From JBHGBB01 sp041946755 (GTDB taxonomy: Bacteria; UBP4; UBA4092; JAOAEQ01), in NCBI GenBank assembly GCA_041946755.1, contig JBHGBB010000001.1, forward strand, positions 1 to 55,311: a stretch of 55,311 nt of DNA, read 5' to 3'. Below the pieces are notes generated by a model. The model had not been told where the DNA came from. It ran no database searches and saw nothing but the letters and a program-made list of their open reading frames with translations. Shown in pieces: positions 25,490 through 33,665 of the stretch. Position 1 is the stretch's first letter. The number at the start of each line of letters is the position of its first letter. The translations under genes were made by a program, and so were the position numbers.

Positions 25490-26035
25490 ATGAAAAGGGA
25501 GAAAACCACTGAGTTACCGTATGTAACGTTAAGTATCCCGGTATCGAAGTTTATTGAACTAATCCAGAACCGGTTTCAGGATAATCTCAAGCAGTTGAAT
25601 CTTATTCCGGGACAAGAGCAACAGTTAGAATCAGCGTTAGAAAAAGCGGTTAATAGTATTCTGGTAGATAAGTTTGCGGTTGATGGAACTGTCGAATTAG
25701 TTCAGTTCCCGTTAGGGTCGATGGCCGCGAGTGGGAAATTCTCTGATCCGGATGCCGGTAATATCGTTTATGTTCCGGGTACCGGTTCCCATAAACCCTA
25801 TATCCGGAAATGGGTTATTCCCCCGAATATTAATTCCGATAAACAACAAGAACATCGAACCCGGTTTAAACTGGTTACCCAACAATGGAACCTAGAAACC
25901 CCTGAAATTAAATCGGAATGGGAATTAGCGGCGGAAAAAGTACCGGTATATTCCGGGCAGACGCTGTATATTAAGAGATGGTTTGAGGTGGGGAAAGAAT
26001 CTGGTAATTATCCGGGAATCGGATTTCAACCATAG
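25490..26035 (+). CDS. Uncharacterised protein with phage-like PPN...Q...RxxF motif
   Basis: This 181-residue protein follows a GGAGCG ribosome site. Residues 1-60 include a predicted helical segment ('VSKFIELIQNRFQDNLKQL'). The C-terminal half reads 'IPPNINSDKQQEHRTRF', then 'WNLETPEIKSEWELAAEKV' and 'GQTLYIKRWF'. From memory this matches a module seen in phage and environmental proteins: PRNPxTxxQQxxRxxF, 'W..L', 'W...A' and 'GYNLFIRxYL'. Its role is unknown. It is the only plus-strand gene in a long minus-strand region and is followed by repeats. Confidence 0.55.
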   Translation: MKREKTTELPYVTLSIPVSKFIELIQNRFQDNLKQLNLIPGQEQQLESALEKAVNSILVDKFAVDGTVELVQFPLGSMAASGKFSDPDAGNIVYVPGTGSHKPYIRKWVIPPNINSDKQQEHRTRFKLVTQQWNLETPEIKSEWELAAEKVPVYSGQTLYIKRWFEVGKESGNYPGIGFQP

Positions 26036-26040
26036 AAAAG

Positions 26041-26142
26041 CTAACCGCAGAGGTCGCTGAGTATTATCGCAAAGCACGCAGAGAAAATATTGATGGTTCG
26101 AGACTGTCTAAAAAGCAGATTATCTATTAGATAATCTGCTTT
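26041..26142. repeat. CGCAGAG-word repeat followed by a 33-base hairpin
   Basis: AACCGCAGAGG...CGCTGAG...GCACGCAGAGAAA (26042-26090) is one arm of the CACAGAGA family. The hairpin AAAGCAGATTATCTATTAGATAATCTGCTTT (26112-26142, split for length) belongs to the family G style and follows the plus-strand gene. Confidence 0.55.
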
Positions 26143-26296
26143 ACCTCAATAAAATCAATGGGATATAAAACCGAATGAATAGCCACTATCTTTAGATAGT
26201 GGACTATAGTATTGAGAAAAATGATGGACTTTAGTCTAGAATTTATAGCTATATTCTGGGTTAAAACCCTTCGGTTTTATTACCTTAATTCCCCGA

Positions 26297-26391
26297 GTTA
26301 AAACTCGGGGCTATTCATTGATCCGTCGGGTTAAAACTCGGGGCTATTCATTGATCCGTCGGATTAAAATTCGGCGCTATTCATCGATAAT
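26297..26391. repeat. 33-bp tandem repeat (about three copies) at the larA 3' end
   Basis: Units starting at 26297, 26330 and 26363 share GTTAAAACTCGGGGCTATTC and ATTGATCCGTCGG; the third is diverged. CCCCGAGTTaaAACTCGGGG at the left boundary forms a hairpin. The array stops one base before the larA stop codon. Confidence 0.8.
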
Positions 26392-27690
26392 CTATTTTTT
26401 TCTAAAAACGGTCTTATTCGCACCATCGACAACAATTATCTTCGCTTCCGAATCAGAAGCCAGCCATCGGTCGATCACCGCCTGCGGGTCGGTAATCTTT
26501 TTCATATGGATTTTTTCAACCGTTGCTGCCGATAGTTCGGTATATACCGATATCTTAACCTGTTTCATCAACTGGGCGAACTTATATGCTTTATGGGAAT
26601 ACAGTTTATACCCGGCAGCGATCTGTTGCATAACCTGTTCCGGAGTATCGGATTCGGCTAATAGCTCATAGAAATGCCGGTTCGCTTTCTGATTCGGGGC
26701 GATCCCTAAATCGCAAGGGACCAGCCATAAAATTTCGCCACCCGGCATAATCGCTTGTTTGGTTAATTCTAACCCGCGTTGCGCGTCATAGAGTTGGTCG
26801 CCATCAGGTTTCGGCCCGGGAGATATAACCAGATATTTCACCGGGTCGATTTCAAACGACATATTCCGGTCGTTAAACTCAAACGCGGCCGCACTCACTT
26901 CTTTAGGAGACCCGGATTTCGCCCAAACAATCCGGTTATTCGCGGTAACGACTGTTAGATTAACCGCTGCCTTATCCTTAACAATAAACCGAGTTACCGC
27001 TTCCAGCATATCCTCACTCAACGGCTGGGTTCTCTGGTTCGGGTCAGGATGCCAGGGATGCCTGCCGAAAGTAGATAATTCATCCAGCGCCAGACTATGG
27101 TTCTTTTCGATGGTTTCGAACGCGCAGGCGCCGGGAATGAAATGTTTTAGATAATTGCTATATCCGGCAAAATAATGATATTTGCAGTCGGAAATAACCA
27201 GATATACTTCCGCATCCAGAATCGACCGGTTAACCATAACCGGCGTTCCCCGGGAAGTGGTTCCAAGATTAACAAACGCCGAGGTATCGAAACAATCGTT
27301 TAAAACGATTCTAGATGCCGGTAACCCTACCCGATAGCTATTCTCTTCAATCCATCGAACGATATTCTGGGTTTTCGCCATCTGGGTATCATGAGAGCCG
27401 GTGGTGATAAAGAAAGTCACCTCTTTTGCCGGTTCAAGGTAGGGAACCATAACTTCAATCAGTTCCTGATGCGGTTCAGCCCGGGTACCATCAGCGATCA
27501 GCATACAAACCTTTTTCCCGGTAATTAACGAGGATAGCGATGGCTGCGCAGCATCAATCGCTCGTTGAATCGCAGCCTTCGTATCCGGGTCGGGTTTAAC
27601 CGCTGATGGAGAAAAATATCCCGCGAGGTTCTGGTCCGGTATCCGGATAGGGATAGTACCGGTACCATAGGATAATCTAAATTCTTTCAT
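26392..27690 (-). CDS. larA: LarA-like nickel-pincer lactate racemase family protein
   Basis: This 432-residue protein (ATG 27690; six further upstream codons are in a repeat) has the LarA pattern: 'IADGTRAEPH', 'FFITTGSHDTQMA' (active-site His), 'DCKYHYFAGYSNYLKHFIPGA' (His and the cofactor Lys) and 'ETIEKNHSLALDE' (third His). Known members racemise lactate or other 2-hydroxy acids using a nickel-pincer nucleotide made by LarB, LarE and LarC. None of these are in the window, so the true substrate and the cofactor source are unknown. Confidence 0.85.
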   Translation of the reverse strand: MKEFRLSYGTGTIPIRIPDQNLAGYFSPSAVKPDPDTKAAIQRAIDAAQPSLSSLITGKKVCMLIADGTRAEPHQELIEVMVPYLEPAKEVTFFITTGSHDTQMAKTQNIVRWIEENSYRVGLPASRIVLNDCFDTSAFVNLGTTSRGTPVMVNRSILDAEVYLVISDCKYHYFAGYSNYLKHFIPGACAFETIEKNHSLALDELSTFGRHPWHPDPNQRTQPLSEDMLEAVTRFIVKDKAAVNLTVVTANNRIVWAKSGSPKEVSAAAFEFNDRNMSFEIDPVKYLVISPGPKPDGDQLYDAQRGLELTKQAIMPGGEILWLVPCDLGIAPNQKANRHFYELLAESDTPEQVMQQIAAGYKLYSHKAYKFAQLMKQVKISVYTELSAATVEKIHMKKITDPQAVIDRWLASDSEAKIIVVDGANKTVFRKK

Positions 27691-27704
27691 AGATAAAAAG
27701 ATTT

Positions 27705-27797
27705 CCACGAAACCACGAAATTTTTAAAGCACGAAATAATAGAACTAAAACTAATTTAGGTTTTTTTTCGTGTTTTCTAACTTTCGTGTTTTCGTGG
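27705..27797. repeat. CACGAAA inverted repeat R2 (complete)
   Basis: Left arm CCACGAAACCACGAAA...GCACGAAA and right arm TTTCGTGTTTTC...TTTCGTGTTTTCGTGG. It fills the gap between the larA start and the stop codon of the PPOX-like gene. Confidence 0.8.
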
Positions 27798-27801
27798 TAG
27801 G

Positions 27802-28221
27802 TTACTTTATAATAAAATTCTCGGATTTGAAATGGCTATAATACCTTCCATTTTGTGCCGTGAACTTGAGCACACAATAATCCGGGTCGGTTACTCCCTT
27901 CGGATAATAGAGTTCATCGCCCGGTTTCCAAATCATTTTTTTGGTCTTACTATCTTTCAGGACTTTCATCGTCCCTTTCAGCATCGCCCCTCGATAGAAT
28001 CGGGGATCATAGAAATAGATACTTGATTTCGGATTCTTGAGATACTGGTTCACCCGCATTGAAGAGGTATTAGTCGTAAAATAGAACTGTTTGATCCCAA
28101 TCCGTTTCCGGGGTGGTAGCATCGCTTTAACGTTCGGGAACCCGGTTTCATCTACTGAGCTGATTATCGATACCTTAGCATTATCGATCAGATTCCCGAT
28201 CGTTTTGATTATATCTCGCAT
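27802..28221 (-). CDS. Pyridoxamine 5'-phosphate oxidase-like flavin-binding protein (general stress protein 26 type)
   Basis: This 139-residue split-barrel protein contains 'AKVSIISSVDETGFPNVKAM', 'FYFTTNTSSMRVNQYLKNPKSSIYFYDP' and 'YRGAMLKGTMKVLKD', the pattern of small FMN-binding PPOX-like proteins. Members bind FMN or F420 or degrade haem-like compounds; true PdxH enzymes are longer. The window's CofE-like protein makes an F420 link tempting, but nothing here shows it. The gene sits between two complete CACGAAA repeats. Confidence 0.82.
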   Translation of the reverse strand: MRDIIKTIGNLIDNAKVSIISSVDETGFPNVKAMLPPRKRIGIKQFYFTTNTSSMRVNQYLKNPKSSIYFYDPRFYRGAMLKGTMKVLKDSKTKKMIWKPGDELYYPKGVTDPDYCVLKFTAQNGRYYSHFKSENFIIK

Positions 28222-28275
28222 ATAATTTCGCCTCTTATATATCGGTTAACTCGGTATCATTTATCTATAAAACAT

Positions 28276-28372
28276 TACCACGAAAGCACGAAAGGTAGAA
28301 AGCACTAAATAATCGACATACTACTCATTTAATTTTATTTCGTGGGTTCCAGTTTTCGTGTCTTCGTAGTTA
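28276..28372. repeat. CACGAAA inverted repeat R3 (complete)
   Basis: TTACCACGAAAGCACGAAAG on the left, TTTTCGTGTCTTCGTAGTTAA on the right. The last three bases (TTA on the plus strand) are the stop codon of the minus-strand gene at 28370-28825. Confidence 0.8.
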
Positions 28373-28825
28373 ATTGAGTAGCTGGGATGCTACCTGGATT
28401 CTAGTTTTATATTCATTAAATATTTTATCTCCAAGTCTTTTTCCAATTAGTAGTGGAATATCTGGATTTTGTTTAAATCGTATTTTATAGAACTCAAATA
28501 TGAACATATCTTTCGTTTTTTCAATACTATGTATATCAAACCAAGGGATAAAAAGAGGTGGATGCGCAAACCTATATAGTGGGAAAACTGAGAAATATAT
28601 CCCTTCTTCATTGACTCCAATATTACAACCACCACAATGCACCATAAAACGCATTCCGAGACTTTTCATATAATATTTCTTACCGATAAATTTCCCGCGG
28701 AACCGGTAATTTTGGGCTAAAGCCCACCATCCGCTGAGTAATGAAAGAACCATTGAAATTAATAACCAAAATCCAATAAATATCGGAAAGAAATATGCGG
28801 GTAGTAAGTCTGGCTGATTCTCCAT
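28370..28825 (-). CDS. Uncharacterised membrane-anchored protein
   Basis: This 151-residue protein has a hydrophobic N-terminal region (about 9-36: 'AYFFPIFIGFWLLISMVLSLL'), 'LSGWWALAQNYRF', and a soluble part with 'VHCGGCNIGVNEEGIYFSVFPLYRFAHPPLFIPW' and 'IRFKQNPDIPLLIG', suggesting a beta-rich domain. I recall similar orphans in environmental genomes but no function. It is encoded between repeats R3 and R4; the R3 arm supplies its stop codon. Few CCGG words suggest acquired DNA. Confidence 0.6.
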   Translation of the reverse strand: MENQPDLLPAYFFPIFIGFWLLISMVLSLLSGWWALAQNYRFRGKFIGKKYYMKSLGMRFMVHCGGCNIGVNEEGIYFSVFPLYRFAHPPLFIPWFDIHSIEKTKDMFIFEFYKIRFKQNPDIPLLIGKRLGDKIFNEYKTRIQVASQLLN

Positions 28826-28844
28826 AGCTGAATTTGTATGGTTT

Positions 28845-28880
28845 CTTTTCGTGTTTTCTATCTTTCGTGTTTTCGTGGTA
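28845..28880. repeat. CACGAAA word repeat R4 (right arm only)
   Basis: CTTTTCGTGTTTTC...TTTCGTGTTTTCGTGGTA. Read on the minus strand it encodes the last residues of the methyltransferase (PRKHER and stop). Confidence 0.75.
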
Positions 28881-29634
28881 AAGCATACGGTTTAATGCAT
28901 CTAATGGTCGCCATATCAGAATCCGGTTTAACTTTCTTGTCGGATAACCAATCGAAAGCTTTAACACTTTTAAAACCCGCCTGATGTAGGAACTCGGCGA
29001 TTTCATCTATAGTATAAAACCGGAGTTTACCCAGGTCCTCTTCCGCGCCGACCAGAGCACCATTAACATATTTCTCGATAATCAATAGCCGGGATTGGAT
29101 ATGGGTCTCCGAATCATATTCGGTGAGATACCTTTTGGTATAAATCAGGGTATCATTGCATTGTTTCCAATCGCCTTGCCATCCGGTATCCGGTTTCCTG
29201 ATTTTGTTACTTAGATGGAGGATATCGAACATAAACGCAGCGCCGGGAAGTAAATGATGGTACACATTAGTAAACGTCTGCACCATTTCGTCATTCGTAA
29301 TGACAAAACTGAGCGTTCCATCCGGAATAAAAACGAAACTTAATTTATAGTGCAGTTTGAAGGTTTGTATCGATTGCTTGGTTAGCGCGGGTTTAAGATG
29401 CAATTTCCGGCATTTTGTTCGGCATCTATTGAGCATATCTTCCGAGGTATCGATGCCAATAATTTTTATTTTCTTTCTTAATAACGGAATTAATATTCTA
29501 CCGGTTCCGCAACCCATCTCAAGTATAGTTCCTTGAAGATGCTGCATCTGGTTAAGCCAAAATGATAATTCTCTTTCTGTAATATCCGGATATGCTAAAT
29601 CATAATATTCTGATAAGATTTTACCGTATCGCAT
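28858..29634 (-). CDS. Class I SAM-dependent methyltransferase
   Basis: This 258-residue protein has the SAM-binding motif 'ILEMGCGTGRILIPLLRKKIKIIGIDTSEDML' (about 34-65), a motif II-like 'LSFVFIPDGTLSFV' and 'HLLPGAAFMFDILH'. A late 'FYTIDEIAEFLHQAGFKSVKAFDW' matches Methyltransf_25-type enzymes. The substrate is unknown. Its final codons 'PRKHER' and TAG come from repeat R4, so the original C-terminus may have been replaced. It overlaps the upstream GNAT gene by 14 bases, implying cotranscription. Confidence 0.85.
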   Translation of the reverse strand: MRYGKILSEYYDLAYPDITERELSFWLNQMQHLQGTILEMGCGTGRILIPLLRKKIKIIGIDTSEDMLNRCRTKCRKLHLKPALTKQSIQTFKLHYKLSFVFIPDGTLSFVITNDEMVQTFTNVYHHLLPGAAFMFDILHLSNKIRKPDTGWQGDWKQCNDTLIYTKRYLTEYDSETHIQSRLLIIEKYVNGALVGAEEDLGKLRFYTIDEIAEFLHQAGFKSVKAFDWLSDKKVKPDSDMATIRCIKPYALPRKHER

Positions 29635-30103
29635 GGTGGCTCCTACTCATCTCGATTTCTTTAAATCCTTTATCGTTCATATAGCTGAAACCGGTAGCAA
29701 CAAACCCCAGATTTGCATAAGTCCGAATCGCTGGAAGATTATCAGCCACCACCGTCAGCTTATATACTTCGCAACCGGCAATATCCATGATCGCTGATAC
29801 TAGCCGGCGGCCGATACTTTTCCCGCGATGCGGTGGATCGACCCAAACCGCAAAGATTTTACCGAAATCCGGGGTACGAACGCAACCGGTTATGCCAATC
29901 GGGTTATCTTTATCAAAAGCTAGAACCAGGTATAACTCATCCGATTCTGCAGCCTTTTTCGTCTCCTCTTGCCATCGGGTATCGCTATACTCTTTAACCT
30001 GTTCATAGGTTTGCCCGAATTGGTTCCCATTTTGCAATAGTGCGGCTAATCGCATCGATTTAAATATTTCCCAGTCTTGAGCTTTAATTCGCCTGATTTC
30101 CAT
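29621..30103 (-). CDS. GNAT family N-acetyltransferase
   Basis: This 160-residue protein shows the GNAT order: N-terminal 'RRIKAQDWEIFKSMRLAALLQN', beta strand 'LYLVLAFDKDNPIGITGCV', 'IFAVWVDPPHRGKSIGRRLVSAIMDIA' (acetyl-CoA loop, R-G-K-S-I-G) and 'LTVVADNLPAIRTYANLGFVATG'. It transfers an acetyl group from acetyl-CoA to an unknown amine. Its 3' end overlaps the methyltransferase start, forming a two-gene unit. Confidence 0.87.
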   Translation of the reverse strand: MEIRRIKAQDWEIFKSMRLAALLQNGNQFGQTYEQVKEYSDTRWQEETKKAAESDELYLVLAFDKDNPIGITGCVRTPDFGKIFAVWVDPPHRGKSIGRRLVSAIMDIAGCEVYKLTVVADNLPAIRTYANLGFVATGFSYMNDKGFKEIEMSRSHHAIR

Positions 30104-30239
30104 AGGTACCTTGCGGAACGTTAATTAAGTAATCTTAATTAGTATCCTTTGTTGTTTTAGTGATTCAATGAAAAAAGGTTGATTTATTCTAGCAAGTTTG
30201 GCAGGTGAATGACAATGTAGATTGAATATTATTAAAAGA

Positions 30240-30313
30240 TTACCACAAAGGCACGAAATAAAATTAGGTAAGATCTCTTTTCATATTTTCGTTCTTTCGT
30301 GTCTTCGTGGTAA
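30240..30313. repeat. CACGAAA inverted repeat R5 (complete, short loop)
   Basis: TTACCACAAAGGCACGAAA on the left, CTTTCGTGTCTTCGTGGTAA on the right. It ends five bases before the stop codon of the next GNAT gene. Confidence 0.8.
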
Positions 30314-30318
30314 AGGAG

Positions 30319-30828
30319 TTACATAGCATCTTTTTCCAGCGACTTCTGGAAATAAACCACATCGATAACCCGGCCGAATTTCTCGCCTACCCGTTTAAAA
30401 TACCCGCATTCTTGATATCCCAAATTCCGAAACAATTTAAGACTCGGTTCGTTCTCCCCGGAAATAGACGCGATAATGATCTTGAATCCATTCTTCTTCG
30501 CTACCTGTTCCAGAAACGGTATCGCCTGTTTCCCTAATCCTTGATGGGTATACTCCGGTTTAAGGTATATCCCGATTTCTACCGTCCGATCATAGGCAAC
30601 CAAATTCTTATATTGAGTCAGGAAACAGAATCCAGCGAGCTCGTTCCTATAATAAATCAGATATGCTTTATATTTGAAATGATTCAGATAGATAAATCCC
30701 CGCAGTTTATCCATCGGAATCGGTTCTAAATGAAACGTGGCAGTAGAAGTTAGAATATAGTAATTATAGATATCCAGAACTACCGATAAATCTTTTTCTT
30801 GTATATCTTTCAATACTATCTCTTCCAT
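30319..30828 (-). CDS. GNAT acetyltransferase, phosphinothricin acetyltransferase-like
   Basis: About 169 residues from ATG 30828 (a further ATG at 30849 lacks a ribosome site). 'LSVVLDIYNYYILTSTATFHLEP' at the N-terminus, 'LAGFCFLTQYKNLVAYDRTVEIGIYLKPEYTHQGLGKQAI' with the acetyl-CoA loop, and 'GENEPSLKLFRNLGYQECGYFKRVG' follow the Pat/MnaT pattern for acetylating small amino-group compounds such as methionine derivatives. The substrate is unknown. It stands alone on the minus strand behind repeat R5. Confidence 0.82.
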   Translation of the reverse strand: MEEIVLKDIQEKDLSVVLDIYNYYILTSTATFHLEPIPMDKLRGFIYLNHFKYKAYLIYYRNELAGFCFLTQYKNLVAYDRTVEIGIYLKPEYTHQGLGKQAIPFLEQVAKKNGFKIIIASISGENEPSLKLFRNLGYQECGYFKRVGEKFGRVIDVVYFQKSLEKDAM

Positions 30829-30941
30829 ATCAATCTTTCTTATAACCATCGGTAGTCAGCATAGCTAATCAGAATCTCAATATCCATCCCCTAATTCCGA
30901 ACTTCAGATATGATCCGAATACCGCACGTAGGATTATCGGA

Positions 30942-31922
30942 TTAAGCCCGTTTTAGTTTAATCGATCCCGATTCTATATATCGAGTAGGGATAACGGTTC
31001 GATCTATATCGCCTTTTAAAGTCTCAAACAGATCGCGAGTGAAGATTTTATTCCCGATATGCCATGAATGATCGAAAGCCCCAACCGTTACCGGTTGATC
31101 TTCTTTTTTAACCGCTGCATCTGCCTGAAGTTTACCGAAATATTCGGTACAATCGATATTCACCGCCTTCTCCGGTGCATTGGATGGCAATCCGATCCGG
31201 CCAACCCGTGGAGCCATACCTAACCGTTTGGCATTCGATAACTTTAATACTGAATCGTATAAATTCGAGTAGTTGGTCAATCGAGTACAATGCCGATACA
31301 ACGATTCGGTAGAACTATTCCCGCTACTCAACGAGGCGGAAGAGATATCTCCTCCGATAAATACGACCTGACTTACTGCCCAGCCGTTATTAGCCAACCG
31401 CGCATCATCTGCATCGTCAAACGCTTCTCGAATTACATACGCGCCAGTTGAATGGCCGATGACATGGATATTGATGGTACAATCAGGCGTTTGTCGTTCC
31501 GATAACGCACTGATTCCATCGGTAACCAGTTGCATCGCGGTTTGTTTCGCATCATGTCTATCATCCAAGTAATTCAGGGCTTTGTTATCACTCGGCCAAT
31601 CGAACGACATGAGTTCTCCTTTATATCCTGCCTCGATCAAGTTTTGTTTGAGGGTAGCATGCCGCTGCATCATTACCTCCTGGGTGTTATCATATCCATG
31701 GATATAGATGAGTAAATCCCCGCGATCGAATTTAGGGTTTCTCGAATCCGGCCCCCAAATCGCAGCCTTTCGGAGTTTGTCCAGCCATAGCTTCGCCTTA
31801 ATCTTGTGTTCCGGCATCGGATGTTTTCCTTCCGGTACGATTAAGTATACCGTTTTACCAGGTTTGGGAACGAACTGACCATTTTCAACAGCACGAGTAC
31901 ACATAATAAATTGGTCTGCCAT
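30942..31922 (-). CDS. Alpha/beta hydrolase, DUF900-like esterase family
   Basis: This 326-residue protein follows AAGGAGGG. 'DLLIYIHGYDNTQEVMMQRH', 'YKGELMSFDWPSDN' and 'DRHDAKQTAMQLVTDGI' precede the nucleophile elbow 'INIHVIGHSTGAYVIREAF' (GHSTG). 'QVVFIGGDISS' follows, and a late 'AFDHSWHIGN' can supply the catalytic His. This layout matches the DUF900 alpha/beta hydrolases, whose substrates are largely unknown. There is no signal peptide, so the enzyme is cytoplasmic. Confidence 0.82.
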   Translation of the reverse strand: MADQFIMCTRAVENGQFVPKPGKTVYLIVPEGKHPMPEHKIKAKLWLDKLRKAAIWGPDSRNPKFDRGDLLIYIHGYDNTQEVMMQRHATLKQNLIEAGYKGELMSFDWPSDNKALNYLDDRHDAKQTAMQLVTDGISALSERQTPDCTINIHVIGHSTGAYVIREAFDDADDARLANNGWAVSQVVFIGGDISSASLSSGNSSTESLYRHCTRLTNYSNLYDSVLKLSNAKRLGMAPRVGRIGLPSNAPEKAVNIDCTEYFGKLQADAAVKKEDQPVTVGAFDHSWHIGNKIFTRDLFETLKGDIDRTVIPTRYIESGSIKLKRA

Positions 31923-32174
31923 AAAAAACCCTCCTTAATCTATGAGACTTGATAAGATTGCGATAAATCGATTGAAGATGTAGCGTTTCGGTTTTCTAGC
32001 CATATACACCACCGTCTCGATTTCGAAAACCAAAATAATATTCAGGGATAAACCCTTATTCTTTGCTACTGATAGATAGTAAACGTTTCAAGGTAAGAGT
32101 TGCACTTAGCAGTATTATAGCGGATATACAATAAAACTACAAGTCTATTATGATGAATTTTAGAATATCGGATA

Positions 32175-32825
32175 TCAGTGTGGTTTTTCCGTTTTTAGCG
32201 GGACGGCAAAGAGGATATCTTCCATTTCAAATTCTATAGCCTTCTGTTCTTCTTGCTTCGGTACTAACGAAGCGATTTGCTTTCTAATTCGCTGCCATAA
32301 CGCGCGATATTGCATATAATCTTTGGTATCAGCCTTCAAGAAATCCTCTCTCGTTTTCCCATGCAACGCAGTCAATCCATAAGAAGCCGCGACAAGATTC
32401 GGATTCTGTTCGGCCAATTCATGCCAGGACCGGCTTAAGAAAGTATGAGTTCTATAAGAGAGATACATCCCCGTATAGAAGGAATCCGGGCCGAAATTGT
32501 TTTTTCGGATATATGGCGCGTTGAAGGTTTTATTCGGTTCCAGGTCGCGCAACGCTTTATCAAGCACCTTCGTATCGATTTGCCCCTGATAATAAGGTGG
32601 CCCGCCTTGGATACTGTCTTTCGACCAGATAATCTTCCCGTCCTGCCAGATAGCAGTGATGAGAAAAGGTCCTCTATTTTGAGTCTGAAGCCCCAAATCT
32701 TCACGCCAGACAGCGATTACCGGCCGAACCGTATCGCCATTAATCGTCGGTATTTGCTCGCTACCGAATACTACCGTACCCCCCAAAATAGCAATAATCA
32801 ATATCCATAGGATTTGTGGTCTCAT
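32175..32825 (-). CDS. Secreted protein of unknown function
   Basis: From ATG 32825 (GGAGAG seven bases upstream) the product has 216 residues with a signal peptide 'RPQILWILIIAILGGTVVFGSE'. The mature part contains 'RPVIAVWREDLG', 'PFLITAIWQDGKIIWSKD', 'GGPPYYQGQI' and a Lys/Glu-rich end. I do not recognise a family. The methyltransferase gene upstream ends 51 bases before this ATG, so both may be in one transcript. Confidence 0.65.
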   Translation of the reverse strand: MRPQILWILIIAILGGTVVFGSEQIPTINGDTVRPVIAVWREDLGLQTQNRGPFLITAIWQDGKIIWSKDSIQGGPPYYQGQIDTKVLDKALRDLEPNKTFNAPYIRKNNFGPDSFYTGMYLSYRTHTFLSRSWHELAEQNPNLVAASYGLTALHGKTREDFLKADTKDYMQYRALWQRIRKQIASLVPKQEEQKAIEFEMEDILFAVPLKTEKPH

Positions 32826-32875
32826 ATTTACTCTCCTCATAATGAGATAACAAACCCAATCGGAAATATTCAAGG

Positions 32876-33640
32876 CTATCCTTTTTCAGCAATAACCAGC
32901 ATTTCAAAATCTTCGGTGGTCAACTTATCATTCCGGCTGAACGCACCGAGTTTCGCACCATAGATATCGATGGTTTTAAATCCCAGCGATTTTAGCATCC
33001 AGGTTATTTCGGATGGAACATAATACCGTTCATTGCATTGCAATTCTTTTTTATTCCCAAGATCATCTTCAATAGATAAAGTGTTCTGCTCTCGAAACGT
33101 CAAGATATCGAAGGTATTATTTCTCGGAACCGCATTCCCTTCTTTTTTTTGCGATTCCTGATATTCTTTAACCGAATGAAATAAAGGAAATAAACCGTTT
33201 AAGGTAGTAAAGATAAACTTCCCTTTAGGTTTCAAGGATTTGGCTGCACTCTGCAGAATCAGGAAATTCATCTCATCAGTTTCCATTAAAGAAAATCCAC
33301 CTTCGCAAAGCATAATCGCTAAATCAAACTCCCCTGAAAATGGAAGGGTTCTTGCATCATGCTGCTGGAAAGTAATATTCAGATTCAGGGCTGCAGCTTT
33401 CTCTTTCGCTCCGGCTAACTGCGATTCCGATAAATCTACTCCCAGAACCTGATATCCCCGTTTGGTTAACTCGATACTATGCCGGCCGGTACCGCAGCCG
33501 ATATCTAGTATCTTTATCGCTTTATTATGCTTAACCTCCTGTTCAATAAAATCGCATTCGCCGATGGTACCTTGTACATAACACTCAGCATCATACTTCT
33601 TCGCATAATTTTTAAATAACTCTTCATACCATTGTGGCAT
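32876..33640 (-). CDS. Class I SAM-dependent methyltransferase
   Basis: This 254-residue protein has 'KILDIGCGTGRHSIELTKRGYQVLGVDLSESQLAGA' (SAM loop and acidic residue), 'ITFQQHDARTLPF' and 'FDLAIMLCEGGFSLMETDEMN'. 'LKPKGKFIFTTLNG' and a beta-rich C-terminus complete the fold. Ubiquinone/arsenite-like small-molecule methyltransferases share this pattern, but no specific substrate can be read. It follows the GH172 gene by 25 bases on the same strand. Confidence 0.85.
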   Translation of the reverse strand: MPQWYEELFKNYAKKYDAECYVQGTIGECDFIEQEVKHNKAIKILDIGCGTGRHSIELTKRGYQVLGVDLSESQLAGAKEKAAALNLNITFQQHDARTLPFSGEFDLAIMLCEGGFSLMETDEMNFLILQSAAKSLKPKGKFIFTTLNGLFPLFHSVKEYQESQKKEGNAVPRNNTFDILTFREQNTLSIEDDLGNKKELQCNERYYVPSEITWMLKSLGFKTIDIYGAKLGAFSRNDKLTTEDFEMLVIAEKG

Positions 33641-33665
33641 ATTATTTTATCCTTTTAATATATAG

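Noticed and set aside
26318..26671. 117-codon plus-strand ORF across the 33-bp repeat
   Set aside because: It is a repeat translation running into antisense of larA.
27705..30313. CACGAAA repeats as integron attC sites
   Set aside because: The attC core words (RYYYAAC and GTTRRRY) are not at the arm ends and there is no integrase in the window. The cassette idea is kept only as an analogy.
22405..30313. CACGAAA repeats as a CRISPR array
   Set aside because: Copies are far apart, imperfect and separated by genes; there are no regular spacers or cas genes.
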